From Desulfacinum infernum DSM 9756 (GTDB lineage Bacteria > Desulfobacterota > Syntrophobacteria > Syntrophobacterales > DSM-9756), in contig NZ_FQVB01000005.1 in the NCBI RefSeq assembly GCF_900129305.1, forward strand, positions 1 to 64,000: a stretch of 64,000 nt of DNA. Direction: 5' to 3'. The stretch's first letter is position 1. Every line of letters starts with the position of its first letter. Below are positions 16,859-26,309 of this stretch, piece by piece. Below the pieces are notes generated by a model. The model did no database searches and was not told the origin of the DNA. It saw only the letters and a program-made list of their open reading frames with translations. The position numbers and the translations under genes were made by a program.

Positions 16859-17734
16859 CTAGAGCCCCGCGCCGTCTCCGTCGTCCTCTTCCAGGCCGCT
16901 CAGGCCCTCCAGGGTCGTGAAGGCCTCCTCCAGAGCGTCCAGGAGCTCCTCCTCTTCCTCGCCCAGGAAATCTTCCTGTTCTCGGCGCATCTCTTCCCAG
17001 ATGGGAAAAAGCAGCCCCTGAGCCTCGTCCTGCATCACGTAAGGAGCGGCCTCCACGGCGGCCGTCACCAGGGCCAGGTCCTCGTCCTTCCAGGCGCGGA
17101 GGATCTTCCGGATCACGGGGGCGGCCTCGGGGATTCCCCACATGCCGGCGGCGCTCACCGCTTCGTAGCGGATGGTGTCGTCCTTGGACTTCAGGGCCTC
17201 CAGAATCTGCTTTTCGAAGCCGCTCACCCACCGCATGCAGAAAACGGCCGTAAGACGCCAGTCCGCATCCTTGGACGCGTAGGCGGAGGCCACCGCTTCT
17301 TCGTGCCAATCCTGGGGAGCGCGCACCGACGCTTCCAGCACGCGCCGGCGCACCAGCTTGGGGAGCTTGGGATCCAGGTAAAGATCGTGCAGCGTCTTTT
17401 GAATCTTTTCGAACATGGCTTCGCTGATGGGAGCATCCTCCGGTTCTTCGAAGCCTTCCACGTCCACGTACTCCAGCGCGGCGCCCAGAGCCACGGCCGC
17501 CATGCCGCGAACCTCCTCGTCTTCCGTCTCGTCGGCCGCCACGTTGAGGAGCATCTCCGCCATGTCGTCGTTCATGACCACCAGATCCCCGGCCATCTCG
17601 CACGCCATGATCCGCACATCCCGGTCGGCGTTCTTGTCGCGCACCACCGCGGCGATGGTGTCCGCCGCATCCTCCGGCCAATCCCAGGGGTCCAGCCCCG
17701 CCAACACCGCTATGTCCACTCTCGTCTTGTCCAT
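16859..17734 (-). CDS. HEAT-repeat-like protein of unknown function
   Basis: The 291-residue protein is strongly acidic and helical. Repeated helix pairs (VRIMACEMAGDLVV, VRGMAAVALGAALEY, IRYEAVSAAGMWG) look like HEAT/PBS-lyase repeats. The C-terminus is a run of glutamates and aspartates (about residues 255-291). No catalytic motif, signal or membrane segment is visible. The start at MDKTRVDIAVL is chosen because the upstream residues are arginine-rich and poor coding sequence and an AGAAAGGGC box precedes it. Likely a protein-protein interaction scaffold; no partner can be named. Confidence 0.75.
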   Translation of the reverse strand: MDKTRVDIAVLAGLDPWDWPEDAADTIAAVVRDKNADRDVRIMACEMAGDLVVMNDDMAEMLLNVAADETEDEEVRGMAAVALGAALEYVDVEGFEEPEDAPISEAMFEKIQKTLHDLYLDPKLPKLVRRRVLEASVRAPQDWHEEAVASAYASKDADWRLTAVFCMRWVSGFEKQILEALKSKDDTIRYEAVSAAGMWGIPEAAPVIRKILRAWKDEDLALVTAAVEAAPYVMQDEAQGLLFPIWEEMRREQEDFLGEEEEELLDALEEAFTTLEGLSGLEEDDGDGAGL

Positions 17735-17910
17735 GCCCTTTCTCCTTCGATTCGTTTCATGGGTTGTTTGTCGAGCCGTGTGCTTATAGCGTTTTGGTTC
17801 GGCCATAACAACCGTTTCCCGCAGGCCGACGGATCGTCGCCGGCGGACGGCATCTATGCCAAGGACCCCATCGCTTTTCGGATCGGCGCCGGGCACAACA
17901 TCTGAAAGTG

Positions 17911-18543
17911 TCACGACACCCTCTCAGGTTCCGATTCCCCCCTCAGGCCTTTTACGAACAGGTCCGCAATGAGGCCGGCGATGCGCTCCATGTGCCGGCG
18001 CACCTCTTCCGGGGCCCGGCCCGGATAGTTTCGGAAGGTGATCAGCACTCCGTTCAGGGCGGCGAAAAAAGCATGGGCCACGAGGCGGGATTCGCCCCCT
18101 CCCGAGTCTTCGCCGAAGACGGCCTGGAAATGATCGAGAACCCTCCGCTCCATATCGTTGAGCCGCTCCAGGAGGTCTTCGCGAATCTCGCCGTGCAGCA
18201 TGAAATGGGTCATCATGCGGAAATAGTGGTCGTTTTCCCACAGGAAGGTCACCACTTCGCCAGCGACTTCTACGGCCGTTCCCCGGTTGTCGACGATCTT
18301 CTTGATCCGCTGAACCAGCCGGTCGGCCCCCGTGAGGAAGCTCTCGATGAAAAGGGCCTGCTGGTCCGGAAAATACCGGTAGATGGCCGCCGGCGAGATG
18401 CCCGCTTCCTTGGCGATCTGGCGCATGCTGACCTTGTCGAAGGGGCAGCGCCCGAAGACCCGCTCGGCCGCCTCCAGAATGATCCGCCGCCGCGTTTCCT
18501 TTTCCTTTTCCCTCAAACGCTGAAAAGTGCCCTTTTCTCCCAT
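17911..18543 (-). CDS. TetR/AcrR-family transcriptional regulator
   Basis: A 210-residue repressor. The N-terminal DNA-binding domain has ILEAAERVFGRCPFDKVSMRQIAKEAG-type layout with the recognition helix ISPAAIYRYFPDQQALFIES (about residues 50-69). The C-terminal half is a helical ligand-binding domain typical of fatty-acid responsive TetR proteins. It lies 117 bp downstream of the acyl-CoA dehydrogenase on the same strand, so the pair may be co-transcribed and autoregulated. A 14-bp palindrome upstream of the dehydrogenase (20349-20362) is a candidate operator. Confidence 0.9.
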   Translation of the reverse strand: MGEKGTFQRLREKEKETRRRIILEAAERVFGRCPFDKVSMRQIAKEAGISPAAIYRYFPDQQALFIESFLTGADRLVQRIKKIVDNRGTAVEVAGEVVTFLWENDHYFRMMTHFMLHGEIREDLLERLNDMERRVLDHFQAVFGEDSGGGESRLVAHAFFAALNGVLITFRNYPGRAPEEVRRHMERIAGLIADLFVKGLRGESEPERVS

Positions 18544-18659
18544 GAACGGCAGCCGCTCGCTTGAATCACTGGTTCCTTCAGAAGAGAATCTCCGGCTCTT
18601 GTGACTCTTTCCAGGGGGCACCCCGAACAGGCGCCCCCGAACTCCCAAAGGATACACAG

Positions 18660-20258
18660 CTAGCGGGCATTGTCCACTTCTTCCAAGGCAAGTTCCTGGT
18701 AGAGCTGCGTCAACCGCTGGCAGAACCGGTCCCACCTTCGGGCCCGATCCATGGTCTCGCCGTTCACCGGGTGGGTGATGGGACCGGAAAGCAGCTCTTC
18801 CGCCTCCCGGGAGAGCTCCTTCACCGGCCCTTCAGGGGCCCCTTCCAGGATCCGGCCCACAAATTCGGCCGGCGGATACCAGCCACGCACCCGGCTCAGG
18901 TCCCGATGGATCTGCGTGAGGAGGACATTCCGGGGGCCTTCCCAAAGTTCGTTCACCGCCGCGTCACGATAGAGCCGGGGAAGGGCCGAGAAATCCTCCA
19001 TCACGCCGTGTCCGCCGAAGATGGACATGGCTCCTCGGATCACGTCCGGCGCGTCCCAGGCGGCGGTGATCTTCTGCAGCATGATGAGTTCGCGCACATC
19101 GAAGCGGAGCTTTCGCACTTCATCGGGTTCGTCCGCGGCAAGCCCGCCCTTGAGGCCGTCGGGCAGCCCCAGAAAGCTTCGGTAAAGACGAAACGCGCCG
19201 GCCAGGGTGCGTTGCGCGGTCCGCTCCATCCCGGCGAGTTGGGACGCCACAAGCGGGAACCGATCGATGCGCTGCCCGAACGCTTCACGGAACTCCGCAT
19301 AAGCCTTGGCTTCCCGGACCGCACGGGTCATGAACGCCGCACTGGAAAGACCCACGGTGAGCCGGGAAAGGGTGAGCACGATCCCCACCACGTTGGCGAG
19401 CCCCCTTTCCAGGGGTCCCACGGGATAGGCTGTGGCGCCGTTGAAGGTGATCTCCGCCGTGGGCAGTTCGCTGGTGCCCATCTTCCATTTGAGTCGATCG
19501 ATGGTGAAGCCGTTTCGGGTCCTCTTCTCTTCATCGGCTGGAAGCCAGGAGGGCACCACGAAAAGGGCCACGGCGTCCGATCCCCGGGGCTTGGCCGTCA
19601 CCAAGGCGTAGTCCGCATGGGTGGCGGAACAGAAGAACTTGTTTCCGTAAAGCCTCCAGGTGCCTCCCTCCTCCACCGCCTCCACCCGGTTGGCCGGAAC
19701 GTCCGATCCGCCCTGGATCTCGGAAAGGTACTGGGCTCCGATGGCGAAACGCCCGTCCAGGCCCTCTTTGCAGTGGGTTCGGATGCGCATGAGTTCGCGC
19801 GTATCGGCGAACTTGTCCAGCAGGGCCACCAGGCCTTCCGTACAGGTGACCGGGCAGGCGATGCAGGCTTCCCCCAGCTGATAGATCAAGAACATCTTGA
19901 CGAGTTTCACCCACGGATGCGTCCTTTCAGAAAAGAGCGCCTCGGAAAAGACCTCCCTTTCCAGCAGCTCCGTCTCCAGGGGGCGCACGATCCGGTCCAC
20001 GCGTCTTCCGTAGGCGTCGAAATGCTCTACGGCGGGCCGCTTTTCCGGAAGGGCCGCCGCCTCCGCAAGCTCTTTCCACCGGAACGAGACCTTCCGGGAA
20101 AGCGACCTGGCTTCCCGGTCCACTTCCTCCCAGAGGTCCCCGCAGTAGTGGCGAACGACGGCCTGCGCCATGGGATCGTCCGCATAAAAGTCCAGGGAAT
20201 CCCGGCGTTTCAGATAGTCATCGAACCGATAAGAGTTCGGATTCAGGTTTTCCATCAT
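18660..20258 (-). CDS. Acyl-CoA dehydrogenase family protein (AidB-like)
   Basis: A 532-residue FAD enzyme, longer than classical 380-aa acyl-CoA dehydrogenases and closer to the AidB/isovaleryl-like group. Visible landmarks are QYLSEIQGGSDVPANRV, KFFCSATHADYALVTAKP, WKMGTSELPTAEI and the C-terminal LPRLYRDAAVNELWEGPRNV, which in AidB-like proteins binds FAD and shapes the active site. The ATG at 20258 follows AGGAGG at good spacing. Probably oxidises an acyl-CoA in a beta-oxidation-type pathway; a stress-protective AidB role cannot be excluded. Divergent from the deacetylase-family gene. Confidence 0.85.
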   Translation of the reverse strand: MMENLNPNSYRFDDYLKRRDSLDFYADDPMAQAVVRHYCGDLWEEVDREARSLSRKVSFRWKELAEAAALPEKRPAVEHFDAYGRRVDRIVRPLETELLEREVFSEALFSERTHPWVKLVKMFLIYQLGEACIACPVTCTEGLVALLDKFADTRELMRIRTHCKEGLDGRFAIGAQYLSEIQGGSDVPANRVEAVEEGGTWRLYGNKFFCSATHADYALVTAKPRGSDAVALFVVPSWLPADEEKRTRNGFTIDRLKWKMGTSELPTAEITFNGATAYPVGPLERGLANVVGIVLTLSRLTVGLSSAAFMTRAVREAKAYAEFREAFGQRIDRFPLVASQLAGMERTAQRTLAGAFRLYRSFLGLPDGLKGGLAADEPDEVRKLRFDVRELIMLQKITAAWDAPDVIRGAMSIFGGHGVMEDFSALPRLYRDAAVNELWEGPRNVLLTQIHRDLSRVRGWYPPAEFVGRILEGAPEGPVKELSREAEELLSGPITHPVNGETMDRARRWDRFCQRLTQLYQELALEEVDNAR

Positions 20259-20348
20259 GGGGAAATCCTCCTGGGGCGTTCGGCACATGGGAGCGGCGTT
20301 CGCTCCCGAATCGTTTCTTGTGGGGAAAGTAACGTGTATCTTATGAAA

Positions 20349-20362
20349 CGAGATGCATCTCG
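20349..20362. promoter_or_regulatory. Palindromic operator candidate (TetR site)
   Basis: CGAGATGCATCTCG is a perfect 14-bp palindrome in the 158-bp divergent gap. On the minus strand it falls between a TTGCTT (-35-like, 20363-20368) and TAAGAT (-10-like) pair facing the acyl-CoA dehydrogenase, a position suited for repression by the TetR protein encoded downstream. Confidence 0.5.
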
Positions 20363-20416
20363 AAGCAAGGCAAGAATTTCTCTGGATTTGGAAGACCGGC
20401 GAGGGAAAAGGACGGC

Positions 20417-21190
20417 ATGCCGCAGAATAAAATTCCCGTTTTCACCCACGAGGACTTCCTGGAAGCCTACACCCACGACCCGGCGGCCGCCCCGGGCCGG
20501 ATCGAAGCCGTCCGGGACGCCATCTCCGACATCGCCGAATACCGTGAGGTTCTCCCCGCGTCGTGGGAAGACATCCAGCGGGTTCACACGGACCGGCACA
20601 TCCAGCGGGTGATCCGGGAGGGGCTGGATCCCATCGCGTCCCTGGCGGCGGGAGGCGCCGTCATGGCGGCTCTGGAAGGGATGAACAGGCCCTCCTTCGC
20701 CCTGATCCGCCCGCCGGGGCACCATGCTTCGGCGGACGGTTCCTGGGGCTTTTGCTACTACAACAACGTGGCCGTGGCCCTGGAACACCTGAAGCACCAC
20801 GGGCTCATTCAGACCGCCTACCTCCTGGACTTCGACCTCCATTACGGAGACGGCTCCGTGAACATCTTGCGCGACAAGGGCTATGCGGCCATTCTGAACC
20901 CTCAGACCGAAGACCGCGGGGAATACCTGAAGACGGTGGAGCGGGATCTGGCCCGCATGCACGCGGACATCATCGCCGTCTCCGCGGGCTTCGACGCCCA
21001 TCAGCTGGACTGGGGAGGGATTCTCTCAACCCGCGACTATCACTCCATGGGCGCCATGATCCGGGAGGCGTGCCGACGTCTCGGAATCGGCTGCTTCGCC
21101 GTGCTGGAGGGCGGCTACAATCACGCCGTGCTGGGCAAAAACGTCCGGGCCTTCCTCCTGGGCCTTCTGGGACTCCCCGGTCCGAGTTGA
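20417..21190 (+). CDS. Histone deacetylase / acetylpolyamine amidohydrolase family protein
   Basis: The 257-residue protein carries the class II HDAC-like catalytic set: RPPGHHA (H102, H103), GFCYYNNVA, DFDLHYGDG (zinc ligands D140 and H142), SAGFDAH (D193) and EGGYN. Bacterial members remove acetyl groups from polyamines, acyl-lysines or small amides. At 257 residues it is shorter than most (300-370), with a compact N-terminus. No neighbour clearly defines the substrate; the adjacent acyl-CoA dehydrogenase hints at acyl metabolism. Confidence 0.9.
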   Translation: MPQNKIPVFTHEDFLEAYTHDPAAAPGRIEAVRDAISDIAEYREVLPASWEDIQRVHTDRHIQRVIREGLDPIASLAAGGAVMAALEGMNRPSFALIRPPGHHASADGSWGFCYYNNVAVALEHLKHHGLIQTAYLLDFDLHYGDGSVNILRDKGYAAILNPQTEDRGEYLKTVERDLARMHADIIAVSAGFDAHQLDWGGILSTRDYHSMGAMIREACRRLGIGCFAVLEGGYNHAVLGKNVRAFLLGLLGLPGPS

Positions 21191-21257
21191 CCCGCCGAGA
21201 CACCCGGGGGACAGGCTCTTTCATCCATGGGGGGGCGCAAGGATCCCGGGTGGGCGG

Positions 21258-21971
21258 TTACCTCACCACGTCTTCCTCCTCGAAGATCCGGCGGGGGGAG
21301 TCATCGGCGCCTTCCAGGGCGTCGATCCAGCCCTGCACCCTTTCGGCCCCGTAGGCGGCCTTCCAGGCGTCCACGATGATTTCCACGGGAACGTCCGCAT
21401 ACTCGCCGTGATATTCCAGATATTCCATGAACTTCTGCCGGCTCTTGTTGTACGCATGGAAGATCGAATCGCTTCGGCCGTCGAAGTCCAGGGGTTCCGT
21501 CCCGTGCCGCTCGCACAGTTCCTTGTTGAAGGCCGGAGTGGCCTTGACCCAGCGCCCTTCCAGATAAAGCTCCGTATAGCCGTGGTAGACGAAGACGTTG
21601 GAGCCCAGATAGTCCAGGAGTTGGCGGGTGGCCAGGTGGTTTTTCACCGTGGCGAACCCGATCCGGGCGGGGATCCCCTGGCACCGGGCCACGGCGCACA
21701 GAAGCGCCGCCTTGGGAATGCAAAAGCTTCGTCCGCGCCGCAGCACTTCGCTGGCCCGGTAGTGTTCCGGTCGGTAGAACGGCGAATACGGATCGTAGCG
21801 GATGCCGTCCCGAACCGCCACATAAAGGCGCACGGCCTTTTCCACGGGATCCGTCGCATCCCCCGCCGCTTCCCGGGCAAAGGCGACCACCCGCGGATGA
21901 TCCCAGTCCAGGATGGCCGTGGCTTCCAGGTAGTCCCGCATCCTTTCTTCCTCCTGCCGCCGTTTCTCCAT
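21258..21971 (-). CDS. Transglutaminase-like superfamily protein, paralogue 1
   Basis: A 237-residue protein with the transglutaminase/protease core: SFCIPKAALLCAVAR (catalytic Cys), VYHGYTELYLEGRWVKATPAF (catalytic His then DxW-like segment) and an Asp further on. It is strikingly similar over most of its length to the product of 32570-33349. The ATG at 21971 follows GAGAGGGG at five bases; an upstream ATG at 21986 overlaps the stop of the SEC-C gene and would also be possible. Substrate unknown; such proteins can be peptidases or cross-linking enzymes. Confidence 0.85.
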   Translation of the reverse strand: MEKRRQEEERMRDYLEATAILDWDHPRVVAFAREAAGDATDPVEKAVRLYVAVRDGIRYDPYSPFYRPEHYRASEVLRRGRSFCIPKAALLCAVARCQGIPARIGFATVKNHLATRQLLDYLGSNVFVYHGYTELYLEGRWVKATPAFNKELCERHGTEPLDFDGRSDSIFHAYNKSRQKFMEYLEYHGEYADVPVEIIVDAWKAAYGAERVQGWIDALEGADDSPRRIFEEEDVVR

Positions 21972-21982
21972 GGTCACCCCTC

Positions 21983-23443
21983 TCATGGACTCAGCCCCAG
22001 CAACCTCCTCACCCTCCGGGCCTCCCGGCGGTTCAGCTCCGCGGTGAAGGGATCCGCCCCCGGAGACCGCTCGACGTTCTGAAGGAGGGCCTCCACGGCT
22101 TCCCGGCCATCGGCGGTCCGAACCGCCTCCCGGGGCGTCTTACCGTGCAGGGCCGGAATGGGTTCATCGATCCAGTGTTCCCAGTGCGTGCAGAGCATCT
22201 CCTCGATAAGCGCCCGGGCCTCGGGGTGTTGTTCCATCACTTCCTTGTGTTTCCGAGACGCGTCCTCGGACGACGGACCGGCCGACTCCTTATGGAGCAA
22301 AGCCTTGAGGGACTGGATCTCGTCCGCCATGAATCGGGCATTGGGACCCAGGCGGCGGTCGATCTCGCGGCGAAGCATTTCGGCCCGTTCCGCCGAGTTC
22401 ACCTCGGCGATCAGCCGGCGGTCGTCGAGGCGGATGCGGCCTAGAACCGTGTTGGGCACGCCTCGAACCCCTTTGAATTCCAAACGATCCCAGGGAAACT
22501 CCAGACCGATCACTCGGCCCGACTCGTCCCGGTCCGCATCCTCCTCCAGCTCTTCCCGCGTCCGGCTATGGCAGAGGTCGTGGAGCTTTTCGAAGGCCTT
22601 CTCGGCGGATGGGATCTCGTAGATCAGGCGGTGAAATTCCAACCGGTGTCCGTCGGTATTGCACAGCATGGGCCCCGCCATCATTTCCCTTTCCAGGTCG
22701 AAATAGAGCTGGCGGATCTCCGCATCCCAGTCATGCAGCACTTCGTCATCGATGACGCGGTTGCCGCTTTGAAGCCGCTTCCTGAGCTCGATAATCGCCG
22801 GCTTTCGGTCCGGAGGAAAGAAGGTCATGCCCGCGGCGATCAACATCCCCACGCCGTCCACGGTCGCCGCATTGCCGAAGATCACGTCTCCGGGTTGGAG
22901 CACCTGCGAGGCGGATCTTTCCAACACGTGGACGGCTTTGCCGGTGAAAAGGTCCTTCAGTTGCACGGCCTTTCCTTTGTCGACGCTCACCACATCGTAA
23001 AAGGAAAACGGCTTGCGATTGACGGCCTCGATCAGAAGCCTTTCCAGGGTATCCAGTCGCAGGGCGCGGTGCTCAGCGTAGAGTTCCGCCACGGTCCGCC
23101 CTTGGGGGCCTGGCAACTCGATTTCCGTTTCCAACGGGTCATATTCCCAGTTGAAAAGAAACCAGGGCACAAAGGTGGGGAAAAGCCTTTTATAATCGAC
23201 CTCGTCAACGTCTTCTTCCGTCTCCGGCCACACCAGAAATTCGTCCATGGCGACCGCCACGGCCTCTGGACCGAACACCCCCTTGCCGTAGGACATGAGG
23301 CGGTCCACCAGGTTGTCGTAAGCCCTCGACAATCTTTCGTAATACAACTCCAAGGAAGGCCCCGCGGTCTTATTGAGGCAACATTTCTTGTATTTTTTCC
23401 CGCTGCCGCAGGGGCACGGGTCATTCCGCCCGGTGGTTTTCAT
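21983..23443 (-). CDS. SEC-C motif protein, 486 aa, function unknown
   Basis: The N-terminus has the zinc-binding SEC-C motif (NDPCPCGSGKKYKKCC, about residues 7-22), found at the C-terminus of SecA and in many unrelated proteins as a protein- or nucleic-acid-interaction tag. The rest is a long helical region rich in acidic and basic residues, without a recognised catalytic motif. GGAGG lies close upstream of the ATG at 23443. It overlaps or abuts the transglutaminase-like gene downstream, so they are probably co-transcribed. Confidence 0.85.
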   Translation of the reverse strand: MKTTGRNDPCPCGSGKKYKKCCLNKTAGPSLELYYERLSRAYDNLVDRLMSYGKGVFGPEAVAVAMDEFLVWPETEEDVDEVDYKRLFPTFVPWFLFNWEYDPLETEIELPGPQGRTVAELYAEHRALRLDTLERLLIEAVNRKPFSFYDVVSVDKGKAVQLKDLFTGKAVHVLERSASQVLQPGDVIFGNAATVDGVGMLIAAGMTFFPPDRKPAIIELRKRLQSGNRVIDDEVLHDWDAEIRQLYFDLEREMMAGPMLCNTDGHRLEFHRLIYEIPSAEKAFEKLHDLCHSRTREELEEDADRDESGRVIGLEFPWDRLEFKGVRGVPNTVLGRIRLDDRRLIAEVNSAERAEMLRREIDRRLGPNARFMADEIQSLKALLHKESAGPSSEDASRKHKEVMEQHPEARALIEEMLCTHWEHWIDEPIPALHGKTPREAVRTADGREAVEALLQNVERSPGADPFTAELNRREARRVRRLLGLSP

Positions 23444-23774
23444 GGATCCCCTTCCTCCGTTCCCGTGAGATTTCCGTCCGCCCAATCCGCGTCGAACGGT
23501 CTGTTTCTCCCGTTGTCCCCCGAAAAGGTCCATCAGTCAAGCGCTTCCAGGAGCCTGTCTCAAAACCCTGGGGAGGACCACTTTTCTCGTAGCGCAGCCC
23601 TTTAAGGCTGCGGAGGAATCCACTGACCGTCGGATCGGCCATCGGATTCGGCCTGTTACTTCATGGGGTTATGATGGCCCCTTTCCCCGGGGCTTCAGCC
23701 CCGCGGGGAACCTCGTCGAGTGTCCGCTGTTCGCATGAAAAAGCGAGCAATTCACACCGTCTCGGTTTTTCGTC

Positions 23775-23945
23775 CTCCGACGGTCCGGGGGAAGCCCGCC
23801 ATGCCGCTTGGATGAATGAACCTGAGCCAAGGCGATGTCCGTCCTGTGGGAGCGCCGCGAGGCGCGATGAGCCGGGAGCGGCCGCACCGTCACGGAATGA
23901 CCGGCCGCCCCTTTCGCGGCTTTCGCCGCTCACACACACCCCTTC
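23775..23945. repeat. Dispersed intergenic repeat, module A, copy 2
   Basis: Shares the GGATGAATGAA box, GCGCCGCGAGGCGCGATGA hairpin and CGGCTTTCGCCGCTCACACACAC segment with 4868-5075 and 52622-52831. The 849-bp gap 23444-24292 holds this repeat and, apart from it, no gene I can support. Confidence 0.65.
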
Positions 23946-24292
23946 CCTGCCTCATGCCCGCCCGGAGGCATTCTGTTGAGACGCGAAATGGGGCCTAGTC
24001 TCGGACAGGATCCCGGACGCTTCATCCTGGCACCTTCTTCTCAAGGTGTCATACGCGCCCACCCAGCTGCCACGTCGCCCCTTCAACCCAAAAAGGTTGG
24101 GATCACCACCCCGCCTTGCCATAAACCAACCAAGGAGCGGCGCGGCTCCCTGAATACCTGCTTATTTTTGCGAATGGGAACGTGGATGCTCCGGTTGTAC
24201 GCTCGGGTGGCATGGTTTAGACTGGCATCAGGCCGGAGAACCGACAAGGGTGTGAGTATTGGGGTACAGCTTTTGGCCAGGATCCTTATCTC

Positions 24293-26026
24293 ATGGATAA
24301 CCACATCACGTTCGAGGACATCGTCCACGCCACCAGCAACGGCATCTTGGTCACCGACGCCCGGGGGATGCTCCTCCACCTGAACCGGGAGGCCGAAAAG
24401 ATCCTGGAGTTGCAAGCGGGTCAGCATCTGGGGCGTTTCATTTCCGACGTACTGCCCCTTACCGGCCCTCAGGTCATGGAATGCCTCCAAACAGGCCGGC
24501 CCAAGCTGGGCCACCAGATCATCGGGAAAAAGGTGGACCTGGTGTTGAGCATCACCCTCATCCGGAAAAACGGCGATCTCCTGGGGGCCGTTTGCACCTT
24601 CCAGGAACTGGGCGCCTTTGAAAACATGGCCAAGAAGCTCCGATCCTACAAACGCTTGAACCGCCAGCTGGAGACGATCTTCAAGGCGTCTTCCGACGGC
24701 ATCTGGGTCTGCGACGGCCGCGGGACCGTCATCAGCATCAATGAGGCCTCGGAACGGCTCAACGGCATCCGGGCCCGGGAGGTGGTGGGAAGAAACGTCT
24801 CCCAACTGGTGGCCGACGGCCTCTTCGATCGGTCCGTGACGCTGGAAGTCCTCAAGAACCGCGGACAGGTGAGCCTCATGCAGTACGTCCAGCGCACCGG
24901 CCGCTACCTACTAGCCACCGGCACTCCGGCTTTCGACGACGACGGACGCATCCACCTGGTGGTGGTCAATGAGCGCGACATGACGGACCTGAACGCCATG
25001 CGCCGGGAGCTGGAACAAAGCCACATGGCCGTACGCAAGATGAAGGATGAGCTGGTAGAACTGAGCATGCTGGAACTCAAGCGCCATGGGATCGTGGCCG
25101 AAAGTCCTTCCATGCAACAGATCCTGAGGGCGGCCCTCAAGCTGGCGCGGCTGGAAGCGTCCAACATCCTGATTTTGGGCCAATCCGGGACGGGAAAGGG
25201 CCTGCTGGCCAAATTCATCCACCAGAGCAGCGATCGGGCGCGTCATCCCTTCATTCAGATCAACTGCGCGGCCCTTCCCGAACATCTCCTGGAAGCGGAA
25301 CTGTTCGGCTACGAGCGCGGCGCCTTCACCGGTGCCCGGGAACAGGGCAAGGCGGGGCTTTTCGAACTGGCCCACGGCGGCACCCTCTTTCTGGACGAGG
25401 TCGGAGACCTGCCCCTGCCGCTGCAGGCCAAGCTCCTCAAGTGTCTGGACGACCACGAGATCCTGCGGCTGGGCGCCACCCGGCCCAAGACCATCGATTG
25501 CCTGGTCATCGCCGCCACCAACCAGGACCTGGAGGAACAGGTGCGGCGGCGCCGATTCCGGCAGGATCTCTTCTATCGGCTGAACACCTTCAGTCTGAAG
25601 ATACCGCCTCTGAGGGAGCGCCGCGACGACATCCTGGAGCTGGCCCGCCACTTCCTTTCCCGCTACAATGAGCAATACGACATGAACAAGCGCCTTTCGG
25701 GCAGCGGCCTCCAGCTGCTGCTCCGCCATCCCTTTGCCGGCAACGTGCGGGAGCTCAAAAACATCCTGAAGCGAGCCGTGGTCATGGCAGAAGGCGAGGT
25801 TCTGGACGACTTTCTGCGCGCGATCCTGGAACCCGCGGCGGCGGAAGCCGGGCAAGCACCCGGCGGTCGCATCCGCCTTGCCCACGAGCTGCAGCGAACG
25901 GAGCGCCGGTTGATCCGGGAGGCCATGGCCCGATGCCGCAACACCCGGGAGTTGGCCGCCGAACTGGGCATCAGCCAGCCCACGGCAGTCCGAAAGATGC
26001 AGCGTTACGGCCTTCGGTTCCGCTGA
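24293..26026 (+). CDS. Sigma-54-dependent transcriptional activator with two PAS domains
   Basis: A 577-residue enhancer-binding protein. PAS-like domains at about 5-110 and 120-235, a short coiled linker, then the AAA+ domain: Walker A GQSGTGKG (296-303), the sigma-54-contacting GAFTGA loop (343-348) and Walker B GGTLFLDEV (362-370). The C-terminal helix-turn-helix (ELAAELGISQPTAVRKMQRYGL) is TyrR-like. PAS sensing suggests response to an internal ligand or redox state rather than phosphorylation, since there is no receiver domain. A matching -24/-12 promoter lies directly downstream, before the aminotransferase gene. Confidence 0.95.
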   Translation: MDNHITFEDIVHATSNGILVTDARGMLLHLNREAEKILELQAGQHLGRFISDVLPLTGPQVMECLQTGRPKLGHQIIGKKVDLVLSITLIRKNGDLLGAVCTFQELGAFENMAKKLRSYKRLNRQLETIFKASSDGIWVCDGRGTVISINEASERLNGIRAREVVGRNVSQLVADGLFDRSVTLEVLKNRGQVSLMQYVQRTGRYLLATGTPAFDDDGRIHLVVVNERDMTDLNAMRRELEQSHMAVRKMKDELVELSMLELKRHGIVAESPSMQQILRAALKLARLEASNILILGQSGTGKGLLAKFIHQSSDRARHPFIQINCAALPEHLLEAELFGYERGAFTGAREQGKAGLFELAHGGTLFLDEVGDLPLPLQAKLLKCLDDHEILRLGATRPKTIDCLVIAATNQDLEEQVRRRRFRQDLFYRLNTFSLKIPPLRERRDDILELARHFLSRYNEQYDMNKRLSGSGLQLLLRHPFAGNVRELKNILKRAVVMAEGEVLDDFLRAILEPAAAEAGQAPGGRIRLAHELQRTERRLIREAMARCRNTRELAAELGISQPTAVRKMQRYGLRFR

Positions 26027-26220
26027 TGCGCCCCTGCATCGCCCGACGTGACCGTTTCCGGTAAATGCCCGTAATATTGGACCCTTGACTTTGATGCCTC
26101 TCTGCATCCCCTTGTTTACTTAGTCTTTACAGGATCTTGTGGGGCTTTTTGATGCCTTTTGGAATCACGGGCCAAGAGCCGGCCCGGGCAGCCGTCTGGA
26201 ATCAGACATCGAGCGCGGTG

Positions 26221-26236
26221 TTGGCCCGTCCCTTGC
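26221..26236 (+). promoter_or_regulatory. Sigma-54 (-24/-12) promoter of the aminotransferase gene
   Basis: TTGGCCCGTCCCTTGC matches the consensus TTGGCACG-N4-TTGC with one change; the GG and GC dinucleotides are separated by exactly ten bases (26223-26224 and 26235-26236). Transcription would start near 26248, about 60 bases before the ATG at 26310. Two direct copies of TTTGATGCCT at 26090-26099 and 26148-26157 are possible upstream activator sites. Confidence 0.75.
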
Positions 26237-26309
26237 CTATAGCAATCTCCGGACACCGGGACCGTGCTCGCATTACCGCCCCCCACAACCCACACGGAAG
26301 GACCGTTCC

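Noticed and set aside
18561-20612. Long plus-strand open frame opposite the TetR and acyl-CoA dehydrogenase genes
   Set aside because: Shadow of two well-supported minus-strand genes; composition typical of antisense frames in GC-rich DNA.
24010-24292. Sigma-54 promoter upstream of the activator gene itself (TGGCAC at about 24030)
   Set aside because: The -12 element TTGC is missing at the required spacing.
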